Numbered from the stretch's first letter, positions 22,981 through 34,502 are shown. The stretch is 64,000 nucleotides of DNA from Enoplosus armatus (GCF_043641665.1 NC_092201.1:2542501-2606500), one strand, 5' to 3'. Made by a program: numbers and translations. Notes: generated by a model from the letters alone, not told the origin.

Positions 22981-24005
22981 ATGTTCAACAGTAAACTGTA
23001 GATTTATGATGGTGCCAAATACCACTGGACGGATGTGAACATCTGAGAGTTAACACCTGCCAACGCAGGCCTTCTTGAAGACAGAGAGGCCATGTATAGA
23101 GCTGGCACGAACGGCAGCTGGCCACACACTGGATATCTCGCAGATGGCCCGGAAATGGAGCCCTTGGATTTACTTTTATATGGGACAAGTCTGCGGCACA
23201 TGATTTACATACAATGCCAACATTTGGTGCCAATGCAGGAAGTAGTTTGAAGTGTTTACGTCCCGTCACAGACCAAAAATAGTAATAATACTTTAAAATT
23301 ATGGAGAAATCATGGTTACTGTAACCATATCTTGCAGCTGGACAATGGTTTATTTGTCATTCCAAGTTGCCATACTATATTATAAGAGTAAATAAATAAA
23401 AACGTTGGTGCTCAATGTTCAAAAACACTGCAGAGTCGTTCAGTATCAATGTTCAGTCGGGTAAGGTTGAAAAGGAAAAACGTAGCCACTGTCTTACATC
23501 ATGCATAGTAAAGTCCATGATCATATAGTGCAGAACAACACCATGAAGCGCTACCCTTTAGTTACTGAATTAATCTAAAATTGACCCAGAATTCAAAAGT
23601 GACCTGCCCATCCAAGCCTTACAAGTGCTCCACCTGCCTGTTACTTCATGGCACTGTCTATTAAGTACTTCCAGGGCGTCCAGGGTTGCTTCTGTATCCT
23701 GAAATGCCTCCTCCAATTTACACTATTGCTCAGTCTGTAACTCTCTCTCAGCAACACCTCCATCCCAGCAGCTGCAGACTGAGGTTGAGGGACTGCAGTG
23801 GATCAAATGTGGAAGTGGAGCGTGAATGGTGGAGAGCTGGAGGTGGAGTCTTAACTGCCTCTACCTCTGCTCTCCGTCTCATTCTCTTCCTGCTGGAGTC
23901 ACTTTGGGCCGATCAACCTGCGAAAGAGTGTGAAATAGCGGCGCTGGGATCTCATCCATCAAATCCACATGGAAGGCCCTGGAGGGCCCCGTGTGGAGAA
24001 CAGTA
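22981..24005. other. Unique non-coding stretch
   Basis: No recognised repeat, RNA or gene. A plus-strand frame of 106 codons (23686-24006) lacks domain or splice support. Confidence 0.6.
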
Positions 24006-24430
24006 ACCACATCCAATATCGTATTAAAACAATGAAAGAACTGAGCCTCCATCTTCACAAAGATACTATCAAATTAAAGATGTCCATCATGGATCACTTA
24101 ACTGGCTACCAATATGGTTTGACAGATCACTTTAGGGTCTGCTGCCATCAGCATGAATCCATTTGTGATATTAATGGCGATGAGCTTGACAACAAGGCCT
24201 ACAATTGATCCAGGGTTGTTTTTCTTTGTTTAATATGGCAGCATTGAGCTCATAGTGCTAGTCTCCTCCACAGCCCTCTCCATCCCGAAGAGCTTTAATC
24301 TCCCACTGGGCCTCTGGGCGACCCATCCAACAGACATTTGCATACATCTGCATATTTCCCATTAGGCTCCACTTGTTGCCTTTTCATGGAAAACTCGGAT
24401 ATGGTGATGATCACCCTCGACGGTAATGGT
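24006..24430. other. Possible conserved non-coding element
   Basis: Non-repetitive block with AT-rich regulatory-type cores ('attaaag', 'gatattaatgg') and no repeats, followed by a pyrimidine tract at 24430-24530. Texture only. Confidence 0.28.
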
Positions 24431-24881
24431 CCTATCTTTCTCCGCCTCTTTCTTTCTTCCTTTTCTCCCTAACTTTTTTTTCTCTTGATCCCTTGTTTCC
24501 ACTCTGCCGTCTCTCTCTCTCTCCCTCTCTCTGTCATAGCTGTGTTCAGAGTGTGGTATGGAAGTCTGATCCGGAGACAAAGGGAGAAGCTCCCGGTTAG
24601 ATCAGCGGCGCTAGCTATAGTAAACCATCTGGGGCCACTGACAGCCTCCGGCCTGAGAGAACACAATAACAAGACAGAATAAATAAATTCAGCGCACAAT
24701 GACCACGTCTGAACCAGACTAATTAGATTAATATGTGATCAACTATTCAATTAGGCCCATTCAGCCGCAGAGCTCAAGAGGTATGGATACATGCAAATGA
24801 GATGAGTGAGCACAAATTGGGGGAGAAAATGCCGTCATGGGAGATGGAATGGATGGATAAAGAGTGTTAACAACCTCTACA

Positions 24882-24895
24882 TATATATATATATT
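24882..24895. repeat. Short (TA)n tract
   Basis: About 14 bases of alternating AT in an otherwise unique region. Confidence 0.85.
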
Positions 24896-25770
24896 CACTG
24901 AGACGACTGTTTGCACACATACAGGCGAGTGGATTAGTGTTGGATGCCACGTCACAGGTGCCAACGCGTTGAACGGCAGCACGTAACTTTAGAAGGCCAG
25001 CTGTTGACGAGCAGCGGTGGAGTCAAATCAGCGCTGAGGCGGGTTAAAATACTCTCTAACTGACGCCAGTGTTTATTTATCTGAGAGCCAATGTTTGACA
25101 GGTGGACAGAACACTGTGGTTTGCTCAGAGTAGTGTGAATATGAGTCAGGGTCAAGCTTTCAGATAGACTGGGGGACGCTGGAAAAGACAGTTTTCAATG
25201 AAACCAAAAGGGTACACCAAAATGACAAGGAAAAAGACAACCTTCCTGCTCTTTTCTACTAGTGGTGGCATCTAGCCTCGCAGATAGTTGTTATTTTCAT
25301 CTGCCTCCAACGCAATGGACGCGAAGACTGTTCCTGTTACCTCAGATAATTCACAGGCCTCATTGTCAACGGTTTACACTGGAACTACTTTCTGCTGAAG
25401 GCATCGAGGTCTGTGGAACATCCAGAGTAACCACGACATTGTGTCTGAAAAGACAAATTATATTAAATGTCAGAGTTTTAAGAATGAAATTCAATTCACT
25501 TCCATTGTACCGGGTTGTTTCAGAGGCAGCTATGTCAACTACTGGCATGGCTGGATCTTAATAAGGGTAAGTGAGAAGGTATGTTGGTCAGATTGGTCTA
25601 AACATGCGTAGAAAATGACCAAATCAAGAGCAGACGGAAATCATATTTAGCACCACCTATTGGACAACAAGAAGTCATGGCAGTGTTCTCTGAATAAAAT
25701 ATGACTTTATTAGCTTCCTATTATCAGGACGAGTGTTATGCTATCAAAAATAAAGTGCACTAAAGAAGGT
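24896..25770. other. Non-coding stretch
   Basis: A 43-base segment at 25524-25566 is bounded by cag and gtaagt, but its pyrimidine tract is weak and no protein is recognised, so no exon is called. Nothing else seen. Confidence 0.55.
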
Positions 25771-26180
25771 GGCATTCACCAAAAAGCTCAGCATCACCTT
25801 TCCCTGGCTGCTTAATTTTCTCCCAGGCACTAATCAAGCGCCTGTCTCCGCTCACGAACGGAGAGGGAAACCTCGAGCATTTAAATGTGCATTTAATTGC
25901 GTTGGTTCTGGAAGCGTCGTTAAGTAAGAGCTGGGAAATACATTTCTTAATGCGACTTAGTGATGCCCGGCAAATCAAAGACCATCAAGCGAATTAATGA
26001 GGGTGAGCGGCGAGCGCATTAAGAGTAGAGACGGAGCGCCTCCATAAACAAATACATATCTCTCAACTAGACAGCAGGGACAGAGGGATAATGTGGAAGA
26101 CGTAATAAATACACTTCCCTGCCAATAGGCATGCTACGCTATCCATTCCAGCACAATTTGCCCCACTTTAATGGTGTAAA
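25771..26180. other. Possible conserved non-coding element
   Basis: Rich in homeodomain-type cores ('cactaatca', 'gcatttaattgc', 'gcgaattaatg', 'cattaag') with scattered CpG and no simple repeats. Among the more element-like blocks of the window. Conservation not testable without alignment. Confidence 0.38.
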
Positions 26181-26375
26181 TACACACACACACCTTTTCT
26201 TCCACTATGATTTTAAAAGGCAGACAGATGCTTCTTCAGCGGCGTTCCTTTGCTCCTGTGAATAGAGCTGAGAAAGCTTCTAAAGAAGAAGAGAGGAGCG
26301 GGCAGGAGGTGGGGGAGGTGGCGGTGGAGGGGAGGGGGCAGAGATGAAAAAGAGGAGAACTAGAAATATGAAACC
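26181..26375. other. Non-coding, purine-rich linker
   Basis: Short CA units at 26183-26192 and a GGA/GGT-rich block at 26290-26345. Confidence 0.6.
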
Positions 26376-26500
26376 TTCCTGGTTATTAAAAGCTGTCTTG
26401 CGAGGGCAGCGCTCCTGTTGTTAAGTACTCTTTCAATTATTAACGGTGCCGCCGCTTTTATTCGCTGGTTGTGAATGCCAATACAGCTCCAACACACACT
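26376..26500. other. Possible conserved non-coding element
   Basis: Unique block with 'ggttattaaaagctg', 'tcaattattaacgg' and balanced composition, close to the preceding element-like block. Confidence 0.3.
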
Positions 26501-28400
26501 TTCACCGCCTTCCTTCTTCTCTTTTCTACTTGGTAACAGGCGAACACACACATCAGGTATTCAGCTGTAATTGTCGCAGAGCTGGTGAGAGGACAGGTCA
26601 ACAGTGAGAACGATTATATAAAACTGGATGTTTTGAGACTGTCTGAGAGCTCTAAAGATGGCCAGAGACAAAGAAAATAACTTTAGCATTATGGCGAAAT
26701 TCAAAAACCACTCACTGAAACATTTTCCAGCCTGAGCGGGCCAGCCTCTGGGGGGAGCTGCAGGTATACACTGATGGCCAACAGCACTCAGGTCAGGCCC
26801 AGTTTGGGGCATTTTTCTCAGCTGTCAAGTGCCCGTCAAGCTTCAGCAATAAAGGAGAGGAGATAAGGAGGGAGATTTGAGATAGTTGGGACTGAGCCGT
26901 GGGCAATAAGAGAGGAGCAGGAAGCTTTTAGGGTGTTATCCTGCCTCTCTGTTCGCAGCTCCAAATGTTCCTGCGCCTCTGATGAGACGGGCTCATATGA
27001 CAGATTACCAGCACAAATGCTGCTTGAGGAAAAGCTGGCACAGGGAGACATCCAAACGCACCACCGTCAGATATGTGACTGTGTGTGTTGGACAGTGTGT
27101 GGTGTGTAGAAAGAGAGAGACGGATGGTATCCGGTAGAACGGCAGGATCATATTCATGCCTGATGTCGTCACTGGATGAATGTAATAAGATGTCTTCTGG
27201 CATGAAAATGCAGGACATCACTCACATATTCATGCACTTATGGCTGCAGTTCTCTGTGACGTTCGAGGAAGTCAAATTCCATTGAAAACACGAGGGATAC
27301 TTTGACTTTAAGGCTGCATTCATCGTTTGTAAATGGTCTGTGATTGCTTTATTTACCTTTTGGTTGCCAGGTTGTAATTAAGTCCTTTAGGCTGGTGTTT
27401 ATCCATATATCTTTTTAGCTGGATATTTATTAACCATAAACTTATAAACTACTGAGTGGTGCCTTCTTCTGTTATTCAGTTGACAAGACATTATCCTAAT
27501 CAAACATTATTATTTTAGTCTGCAGTTGAAGTCTTATTTCAACCTGTTTCAAGTATTTTACAACATCAAGTTTAATTTTCTTGGTTGCACTGAAGCAACT
27601 GGAAAAAGACGGAATAACACTAGTCACTGCACGTTTTAAGGAAATAATTTTTCGGATTCTAAAGACGGAAATGATTTGACATGACAGAGATGCCTTTGGA
27701 GTGTTTTTGAATGGAGGTTCCTGACACAAAAAGGGGAGGTTAGACGTTCATAGCTTGCTGCGTGCCTATTTTTGGGCATTTAGAGAGCACTTGTTTTAAA
27801 GCTAAGCCCAGTCATTCTGCGCATTGAAAGTTAGCAGAGTAGGGAATGTTGGACTGAGCGGGAGCGCTGCTTATCGACCATGGCCGGGCGCGTTTCCACT
27901 CTGGAGATGGGACGCGGGGCACTGGGGCGTGCTGACGACCATCCCTCGGGACTCCTGTCCAATTACAGCTCAAAATGAGCCAGGAGAGCGCAGAGATAGG
28001 GCTGGGCGCACCAAGGTGATGATGGAAGGAGGGAGGGGGCGGAGAGATGGAAAGTAAGGGGGCCAAGGACATGAGTAGCACTTGAAATTAATGTGGCAGG
28101 GTGGAGCGGGACTCCCAGGGGTGAGAGGAGGGCCCACTGATGACATTAACTCTGCCCTCAAGCAGCCGTTAGGGGGCGAGAGGTGCCAGTAATCTCCGGA
28201 CACAGAGCAGGGAAGGCTCACAAGGTTCCCCAGATTGCAGTGCTGCCGACGGGCTAACACGGTGCCGCGAGCGGCCTGGAACATCAGCCGTGGTGATGTA
28301 CGGCGAGTTAACTGTGCGTGACACTATTAGATGAAGCCAGACACCCCTGATGCTCAATACAACTCATGAGATCTGAAAAGCATGATCAAATAACTAAGCT
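26501..28400. other. Unique non-coding stretch
   Basis: No gene, repeat or RNA recognised. G/C-richer between 27830 and 28300. A 28-base minus-strand segment at 27226-27253 with acceptor- and donor-like borders was considered and not called. Confidence 0.55.
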
Positions 28401-28640
28401 GAGAATTTCAGGTTGCAATCCAGATTTCATTCTGACCCACATCACGTAAAAACTGACAAATTGAAAGATTTCAGCAAAGATTTTAATAAGCGCTGGCGTT
28501 CTGAGGGCTTTCATTTGAAATGTCATATTTGGACGACTTTGCTCCGAGAGCTATTAAGCAGAAATGTGTTCGTCTATAAAAGAGCTCTTCTGTGTGTGAT
28601 TGCCATTTAATAGCCAGCCATACGTTCACGCTCCAGTCTC
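28401..28640. other. Possible conserved non-coding element
   Basis: Dense regulatory-type words without repeats: 'tcacgtaa', 'ttttaataagcgctgg', 'ctattaagcag', 'gccatttaatagcc'. With the next block it forms the most element-like 600 bases of the left half. No protein frame with splice borders. Confidence 0.4.
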
Positions 28641-28769
28641 GCTTTAATGTTGCAGTGCACCAGGGACCGCCAGCAAGCGAGGAGAGAGAACCCAAGGCCT
28701 GGAAACACCACGTCCAAATTACCGTCATCTTCCAAAGAACGGCGTCGAGGGGATGAGATGAAATGTTGT

Positions 28770-28990
28770 CATAATGTTGCTGTGGTGGAGCTCATTGCCT
28801 GCACATTCGGTGTGTACGGCCACAAGATACGACGCAGACTGCAATAATAACGCGCGGTACAAACACCAGCATTACAGCCATAAATCTGATTTGATTACAC
28901 ATTCAATGCCAATTTAATTAATACTAGACTGCTTGTGTGTCAGAAGCCCTAATTTGATTGTAATTCTACATTTCCAGACCAGACAACACA
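28770..28990. other. Possible conserved non-coding element
   Basis: Contains 'ctgcaataataacgcgcgg', 'tttgattacac' and 'caatttaattaata', i.e. clustered TAATTA and TGATT cores, plus one CGCGCG. Same texture as the preceding block. Confidence 0.4.
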
Positions 28991-29423
28991 CAAGTACACT
29001 TGTTGTATCATTTCTGCTGGTTTTAAAACATGCATTTTGTGACTTTCAGAGCATGAAAAATAGTCGAGTTTAACTTTACAGATAGTGAATAATAGCAGAA
29101 GACATCAGCTAGTATCAGTTGCAATCCAAAAATAACCGGCTATCAGTGAAATCCTATCAATAAGAAAGTGGCACAGACAAGTGCACTTGTGTTCTCTGTC
29201 TGACACAAAGAAAACACGCCAGCCGCAGAGTCGAGAGACAGACAGAGAAACACATTTAAAGTTTTTTGCCGGGAGTCAGCGATGCTTTTAATACATACAG
29301 TCACATCAATGGCACATTAAGACCGCGTAACCACGGCAACAGACACCAGGATTATGTCAAAGAGAGGCACACAAAAGATCCGAAGATGCTTTGTTTAAAA
29401 CAGTGGTAACACGGTCCTGAGAG
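28991..29423. other. Unique non-coding stretch
   Basis: AT-rich, nothing recognised. Confidence 0.6.
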
Positions 29424-29456
29424 AAAAGAAAAGAAAAGAAAGGAAAGGAAAAAGAA
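29424..29456. repeat. (AAAAG)n-like simple repeat
   Basis: Purine pentanucleotide tract, AAAAG units degrading to AAAGG. Confidence 0.85.
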
Positions 29457-29540
29457 ATAAGCAAGGTTCCAAGAAAGAAAGCTAGAAATACACTCAGGCC
29501 TGCAAGGGCAGGATTTGCAGCTCCCGCTGAGTGTGTGTGT

Positions 29541-29805
29541 TGTATTAATCACATTGTGGGGACATAAATTGCATTAATCACATTGTGGGGACATATATCT
29601 GTGCTGCACACATTTTGGGGACTTGCATCCATTCGGGGACACGAAGCAGGTCCCCATAAGGTCAAGCCTTTAACTATAGAGCTAAGATGTTTGTATTGGT
29701 TAGGAATAAGGTTAGAGTGGTCATGGTTAAAGTATGGGCAAGTCTCCAGGGAATGTCAATGTCCTTACAAGTGACAAAAAAAATGTTTACGCGTGTGTGT
29801 GTCAT
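29541..29805. repeat. Teleost interspersed repeat with internal tandem duplication
   Basis: Starts with two 22-base copies of 'attaatcacattgtggggac'+2 at 29544-29565 and 29573-29594 (period 29). It continues through 'aggtccccataaggtcaa' and the 'ggtta...gggcaagtctccagg...gtccttacaagtgac' segment that I recall as a very common fish intron repeat, and ends at GT units. Family name unverified; no coding capacity. Confidence 0.65.
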
Positions 29806-29880
29806 TAAATGTGTTTATGAATATCCTCAACATATCTGACACTAAACTCTACAGGATAAACTGAGGTTTCTGCTTCCCAC

Positions 29881-29882
<2 letters not shown>

Positions 29883-29940
<58 letters not shown>
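29883..29940. repeat. (CA)n microsatellite
   Basis: Uninterrupted CA array of about 58 bases, the longest pure dinucleotide array in the window. Confidence 0.97.
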
Positions 29941-29944
<4 letters not shown>

Positions 29945-30268
29945 GAGACCGTAATGACCATAATGGCTCCGGGGCTCTTTCTTTAGTCATCTGACTGTAA
30001 GCACAACATTAAGCAACAGTCCACTCCTATAAAACACACACTGTCTCTGCAGCTGCAGTAACACCATCCGTCTCCTCCCGTGTCTCTCCTGCTCTTCACT
30101 ACTTTCCCCCCTCTTGACATTTCCATCTTTATCCAATTCTTTGGTTTTCACGAGCCAAATTCAGCCAGGTTGGGCAGAAAGTAAGACAACTCACTTCTCA
30201 ATACTTGGCCGCTTTAAAACTTTGATGCAGTGAAGTCATTCTGGACAAATCGACTGTACTTAAGAGTG
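29941..30268. other. Non-coding stretch
   Basis: Unique sequence, nothing recognised. Confidence 0.6.
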
Positions 30269-30381
30269 CACTGGGTGGACAAAACTAAAACATCTAACAT
30301 AAGGGTTAGCAAATCTTTTGTTGATATTGTCAAAGAGATGTTGGTTCAGCTCTGTTTCTATTATTTTGTCCACCCCCTGTA
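30269..30381. mobile_element. Small inverted-repeat element (Tc1/mariner-type MITE, tentative)
   Basis: The left end 'cactgggtggacaaaac' and the right end 'ttttgtccaccccctgta' are near-perfect inverted repeats about 112 bases apart. The 'gtggacaaaata' terminus and TA-containing right flank match my memory of a non-autonomous fish element usually placed with Tc1/mariner. The assignment is tentative and it encodes nothing. Confidence 0.6.
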
Positions 30382-30785
30382 TAAAATCAATGAACTGAGG
30401 TAAAAGTTCTATTCTAGCAAAGTGCATTGACTAATCAATGAGTTTATCTCAGAGACAAGTTGAAATGCGGACGCTCAACTGCTATAAACAACAAAGTCAC
30501 ATGCCTGGAGGACAACCAATCAGAGCGCAGATCCAACAGAAATGTGTCACGATGCAACATGTTGAAATATGAATACTGCTCTGCCACTTCCTTTTTTGGC
30601 TGAGAACGTCTTCTGATGACTGCGTTTCTTGAAACAGTTTTGAAAGCTTAAAATCTCCGATGTTGAAGTGCACGGTGAAGTAACAGCTGAGTCACTGAGC
30701 GGCAGCAGAGTTTGTTGAAATGAATGATCGAACTGAAGAAAAGGATCCAGATTTGCATAACACCCTGCATTTTTTTGTTTGTTTT
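30382..30785. other. Non-coding stretch
   Basis: Unique sequence, nothing recognised. Confidence 0.6.
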
Positions 30786-30897
30786 TTTAAAGATATTTTT
30801 CGTGGCATTATTGCCTTTATTAGATAGTGACAGCTGAAGAGAGACAGGAAAGGCGGGAAAGAGAGAGAGAGAGAGAGAGAGGGAATGACATGCACCA
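30786..30897. repeat. Dispersed fish repeat fragment with GA tract
   Basis: The order 'tttttttaaagatattttt', 'gcctttattagatagtgaca', 'gagagacaggaaagg', GA repeat (30861-30882), 'atgacatgca' matches a dispersed fish repeat that I remember. Class unverified. Confidence 0.55.
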
Positions 30898-31098
30898 GAT
30901 CTATTTGAATTTGTTATAAAAATAAAATTGTGCTAATGTTCATTGCTGGTTGTGAAAGGGGGGTTTTCCTTCCTTTCACACAGATGTAACGACTCAGAGT
31001 CTGGAGCGAATCGGCTCTGGTTGAGCTTCATTACATCATACAGTATTCCCGCTATCTGGACCCCACCCTGCAGCGCTGTTCCCTTTTCCACACTATGG
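30898..31098. other. Non-coding linker
   Basis: Nothing recognised. Confidence 0.6.
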
Positions 31099-31121
31099 CA
31101 GTGTGTGTGTGTGTGTGTGTG
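31099..31121. repeat. (GT)n microsatellite
   Basis: GT tract of about 23 bases. Confidence 0.93.
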
Positions 31122-32102
31122 ATCTCCCACGTGGCATACACTCAGTGTGAGAGTTGTGTTATTCCTGCTCTTGCCGGTGCCAGTATCTGTTGATGTCATA
31201 CAACCCCTGACCTCTGATCCCAACCCTCCTCACTAAACCTGCCTGGGTTTAACTGACGGACTCCAAAAGCTCTCAAACAGAAGATCCAGACAGCGTCTAA
31301 ATTTGTCAGTTATTAGTAGCAGCCTGGTTGTATCCAGTTGACAGTGATCATGACTGTGAGCCCTCTGCAGTCAGTCAGCTTCACTTCCTGTTTTTCAAAA
31401 ATAAAAAGCATTGCTCCGTCTCTCTTCTCTTATTCTCTTGAGCTTGCTCAGCACCACCCCCCCCTTCCCGTTTGCAACACTCCAGGGTCACCATCTGCAT
31501 GGCAACACTCACAGCGTGACACTTCCATAACCCAGGAGGAGGAAGAGAGCGACGGAGCACAGACCTCACTCTCTTTCACTCTCTATTCACAGGCCACCCA
31601 TAATTCATTAGCTCTCCCTCTCATCCTCTATATTTTTCCCTCTCTGCAGTGTGACCGATGCAGGTTTCTGAAAGCTCGTCGGGATACTTTCTGAAATGAA
31701 GGTGCTGACAGTTGATATTTCGTACCGCCATTCAGCATGTTTTAAATTTGACCATTTTCATGCCAAACTTCACCCAGAAAAAGCTATATTTTAGACCGTG
31801 GAACAATAAAATCCCCCCATTGAAACCAAAGATGGTATTAACAGTAATGCATACGTGTACAGTATAATCAAACCGCACCTTACTTTTTAAAATTGAGCCG
31901 ACGTCTTTGGTTCTTTTTGTGAAATAAAATCAATACATGGAGAACATATCCATCTCCATGAAGAATAATGATTTCCTTTTACAGATGGCCTGTGGTTCTG
32001 CACAGCTTCAGTCTGACCTGTTGAAGTGATCCTTGTAAAACCAAACACTCACTCTGATTGGTCAGTTTTTTTTCATTTGGCCTCTGGTCATGCGTTGCCT
32101 GC
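31122..32102. other. Non-coding stretch with an imperfect DR1-like site
   Basis: Contains TGACCTCTGATCC at 31208-31220, an imperfect direct repeat of the nuclear-receptor half-site. A plus-strand frame of 118 codons (31338-31694) is Ser/Leu-rich without domain. Nothing else recognised. Confidence 0.5.
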
Positions 32103-32122
32103 TTTTTTTTTTTTTTTTTTTT
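32103..32122. repeat. Poly-T run (20 T)
   Basis: Homopolymer of 20 T inside a 202-codon plus-strand frame that is driven by pyrimidine bias (Phe, Ser, Leu, Pro). It is not flanked by a recognisable SINE or LINE body, so retroposon origin is unproven. Confidence 0.9.
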
Positions 32123-32663
32123 CCTTTTGGCTTCACTTTGAGCACCCATCAGTCACACACAAAGAGATTTAATTCCCTTTTTTTTCTTATTTTCACCGGG
32201 CAGAGTGCCAATGTTATTTTTTCTTCACTGACTCTCACCCCCTCATCCCTCCTCCTCCTCTTCTATTCCTCCCATCCTCCCTCCCTCCTCCTCTTCACCC
32301 CCCTCCTTTACTCCGCTAAGCTTTCCGTTTCGGTTGCAAGCGAAAGCTGTTTATTTATTCAGACAAGATCTATTTTTCCCTCTCACCCCCCCCACCCCTT
32401 TTCTCTTTCTCTCCATCATCATCTTCCTCTCTCCGGTTACATGCTTGTAGAGGATCACTGTGAGTGGGAAAAATGGGGGGGGGGCATCCGAAGTGTTGGA
32501 AGAGAGCGGAGGAAATCTGCCGTGGATAATGATTCAGAGGTGAAGGAGGAATTTAAAAGAGAGAAAAAAAGAAGGGATGAACAGAGAGGAGGTGGAGGAG
32601 AGAGTCGACTTCCTGTGTCTCTCAAGCCATACGGCACAAAGGTGGTGGTGTGTCACCGGGGGA
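32123..32663. other. Pyrimidine-rich then purine-rich non-coding stretch
   Basis: C/T-rich until about 32440 (with C runs at about 32385-32394), then a G run at 32474-32483 and a purine-rich segment. Strand asymmetry explains the long frames on both strands. Confidence 0.6.
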
Positions 32664-32664
32664 A

Positions 32665-32691
32665 ACACACACACACACACACACACACACA
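32665..32691. repeat. (CA)n microsatellite
   Basis: CA tract of about 27 bases. Confidence 0.95.
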
Positions 32692-32776
32692 GGTATAAAG
32701 CTTCTTTATGGGCCGGGTCGCCGTGAGAATAAGACTGTAACAAAGTACAGCACTAAAATACAGCCAGAGGGAATGA

Positions 32777-32779
<3 letters not shown>

Positions 32780-32824
<45 letters not shown>
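32780..32824. repeat. (GT)n microsatellite
   Basis: GT array of about 45 bases. Confidence 0.96.
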
Positions 32825-32827
<3 letters not shown>

Positions 32828-32927
32828 AGAGAGCGAGTGGGTTGGTGAGAGAGAGAGATAGAGATAGAGTGCCGTGCTTCAGGTGGTGCATTATTAAACA
32901 GATTTGTCACTTTGGGCCAATGGTGTT

Positions 32928-32929
<2 letters not shown>

Positions 32930-32969
<40 letters not shown>
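32930..32969. repeat. (GT)n microsatellite
   Basis: GT array of about 40 bases, 105 bases after the previous one. Confidence 0.96.
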
Positions 32970-32971
<2 letters not shown>

Positions 32972-33193
32972 GATGCATGTGTGTGTGCAGAGGCTAATGT
33001 ATGGGCTGCACTGAGCAGTTTAAGTTGAAATAAAAGCAAATTGGCTTCTCAAACAGAGAGAAAAGAGAAAAAGGACAAAAACACAGACAGAAGGCAGACA
33101 GAGAAAAACACAAGGAGGAAAAAAAAAGGACAAGCAAGCAGAAAGAAAGACAGTTGATGCACCTCATTCTCACTGACTATGTACTGTCTGCAT

Positions 33194-33194
<1 letters not shown>

Positions 33195-33227
<33 letters not shown>

Positions 33228-33265
33228 GCGCAGGTCGTCATGCGAGGTGTGTGTGTGTGTGTGTG
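33195..33265. repeat. (CA)n-(CG)n plus inverted (GT)n pair
   Basis: A CA array (33195-33225) runs into CGCGCGC (33225-33231) and is followed after 15 bases by a GT array (33247-33265). The CA and GT blocks are inverted complements and could pair, and the alternating purine/pyrimidine CA-CG stretch is Z-DNA prone. Confidence 0.93.
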
Positions 33266-33523
33266 GTACAGTTGTGTTTTTAAATCCCTGCGGCTGCTGT
33301 TGACTAAGCTGATCTTTGTTTGGGAAAAAAAAAAACAGCTCCTGCATCTGCCATGACAGGCAACAACACTTGTTTTAGTCAAAAATAACATTAAAGAGAC
33401 AGACGGTGTCCTCTGCGTGTGTGTGTGTGTGATCTGCAAGCCTGAGGTAGGTAATCTTACTTTTGGAAGAAATCAGGCGACATGAACGCTGAATTTGGCA
33501 ACAAATGCAGAAGATAGGAGAGG

Positions 33524-33554
33524 AACACACACACACACACGCACACACACACAG
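33524..33554. repeat. (CA)n microsatellite
   Basis: CA tract with one GC interruption, about 31 bases. Confidence 0.93.
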
Positions 33555-33790
33555 TAACCTGTTTGAAAGGCTGAACATTTGCAGCACTGCGACTGAAATA
33601 TACTTGCAAAGGCAGAACAATACCCAGAGTTTGACTTTCATGGCAGGAGGAGACACAGAAACTACATTATGACATTTTGATACATATTTTAAAATACGTC
33701 CATTTTCATTCCTCAGCTGTTGAGAGGAATTCACCTCCTTTACTCCGGTGAAACTGTGATACAACACAGGCAGAAGTCCTGCGCACAAAA

Positions 33791-34362
33791 TGTAACTTGA
33801 GTATCAAAAGTAAAAGTACTCAACATGCAGCATGACTGCAGTCAGATTACAGAGTTTAGTTCAGTGTTTTCCATCGCAGGCAGAAAATAATGCCCCCCCC
33901 CTATACTAACTACATAAAAAGTGAATTATTTTTGATGAAATAAAACATTGAGGGAAAAGAGCAGAGGTGCTTTTCCACATAGCAAACACCGGATTTATAG
34001 CGACTGTGGCTAAATGCAAAAGCTGGAAGGATTTCCTGCTTTTCTTCGTCTTATATGAAGGTAAACTTTGAGTTCACACCTGCAAAACGTTTCCTCTGAA
34101 CTCTGGAATCTTGTAACGTTACGCAAGATAAGATATTATGGCCCTAATGATTATTTGTTTAACACAGATTATTTGGCAGATCTACTAATAATGGAAGGGT
34201 AGTTTAATCTGTAAAAATGATGACAAGTAACTGCACCTGTTATGTCATGTAGTGGAGGAAAAACTACTACATCTACCTATGAAAAGTAGTGCAGTACAAG
34301 TACCTCGAAAATGTACTCAAGGACAGCACTGGAGTTCATGTACTTCGTAACTGTCCACCGCT
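33791..34362. mobile_element. Teleost DNA-transposon-like relic (family uncertain)
   Basis: The left part has 'cttgagtatcaaaagtaaaa' then 'gtactc'. The right part has 'tgtagtggaggaaaaactac', 'gtacaagtacctcgaaaatg' and ends 'gtccaccgctg'. I recall this order from a very common non-autonomous fish element whose right end reads like '...actttccaccactg'. The middle is diverged and carries a C9 run at 33893-33901. No transposase frame. Confidence 0.6.
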
Positions 34363-34455
34363 GTAAATCCCATATTAATAACCCTATAATAACTATCATA
34401 TCAGAGGTGGCATTGACTGAACAATATCCAACTTTTAATAAAACACAGCCTGCCG

Positions 34456-34458
<3 letters not shown>

Positions 34459-34500
<42 letters not shown>
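34459..34500. repeat. (CA)n microsatellite
   Basis: CA array of about 42 bases. Confidence 0.97.

Positions 34501-34502
<2 letters not shown>

Noticed and set aside
25524..25566. 43-base exon between cag and gtaagt (GSYVNYWHGWILIR frame)
   Set aside because: Too short, weak pyrimidine tract and no recognisable protein.
27226..27253. 28-base minus-strand segment (NCSHKCMN, EGF-like look) between cag and gtgagt
   Set aside because: Too short for an EGF exon, stop immediately after, no neighbouring domain parts.
32090..32698. 202-codon plus frame
   Set aside because: Pyrimidine bias and a T20 run give Phe/Ser/Leu/Pro codons and it ends in a CA array; no protein features.
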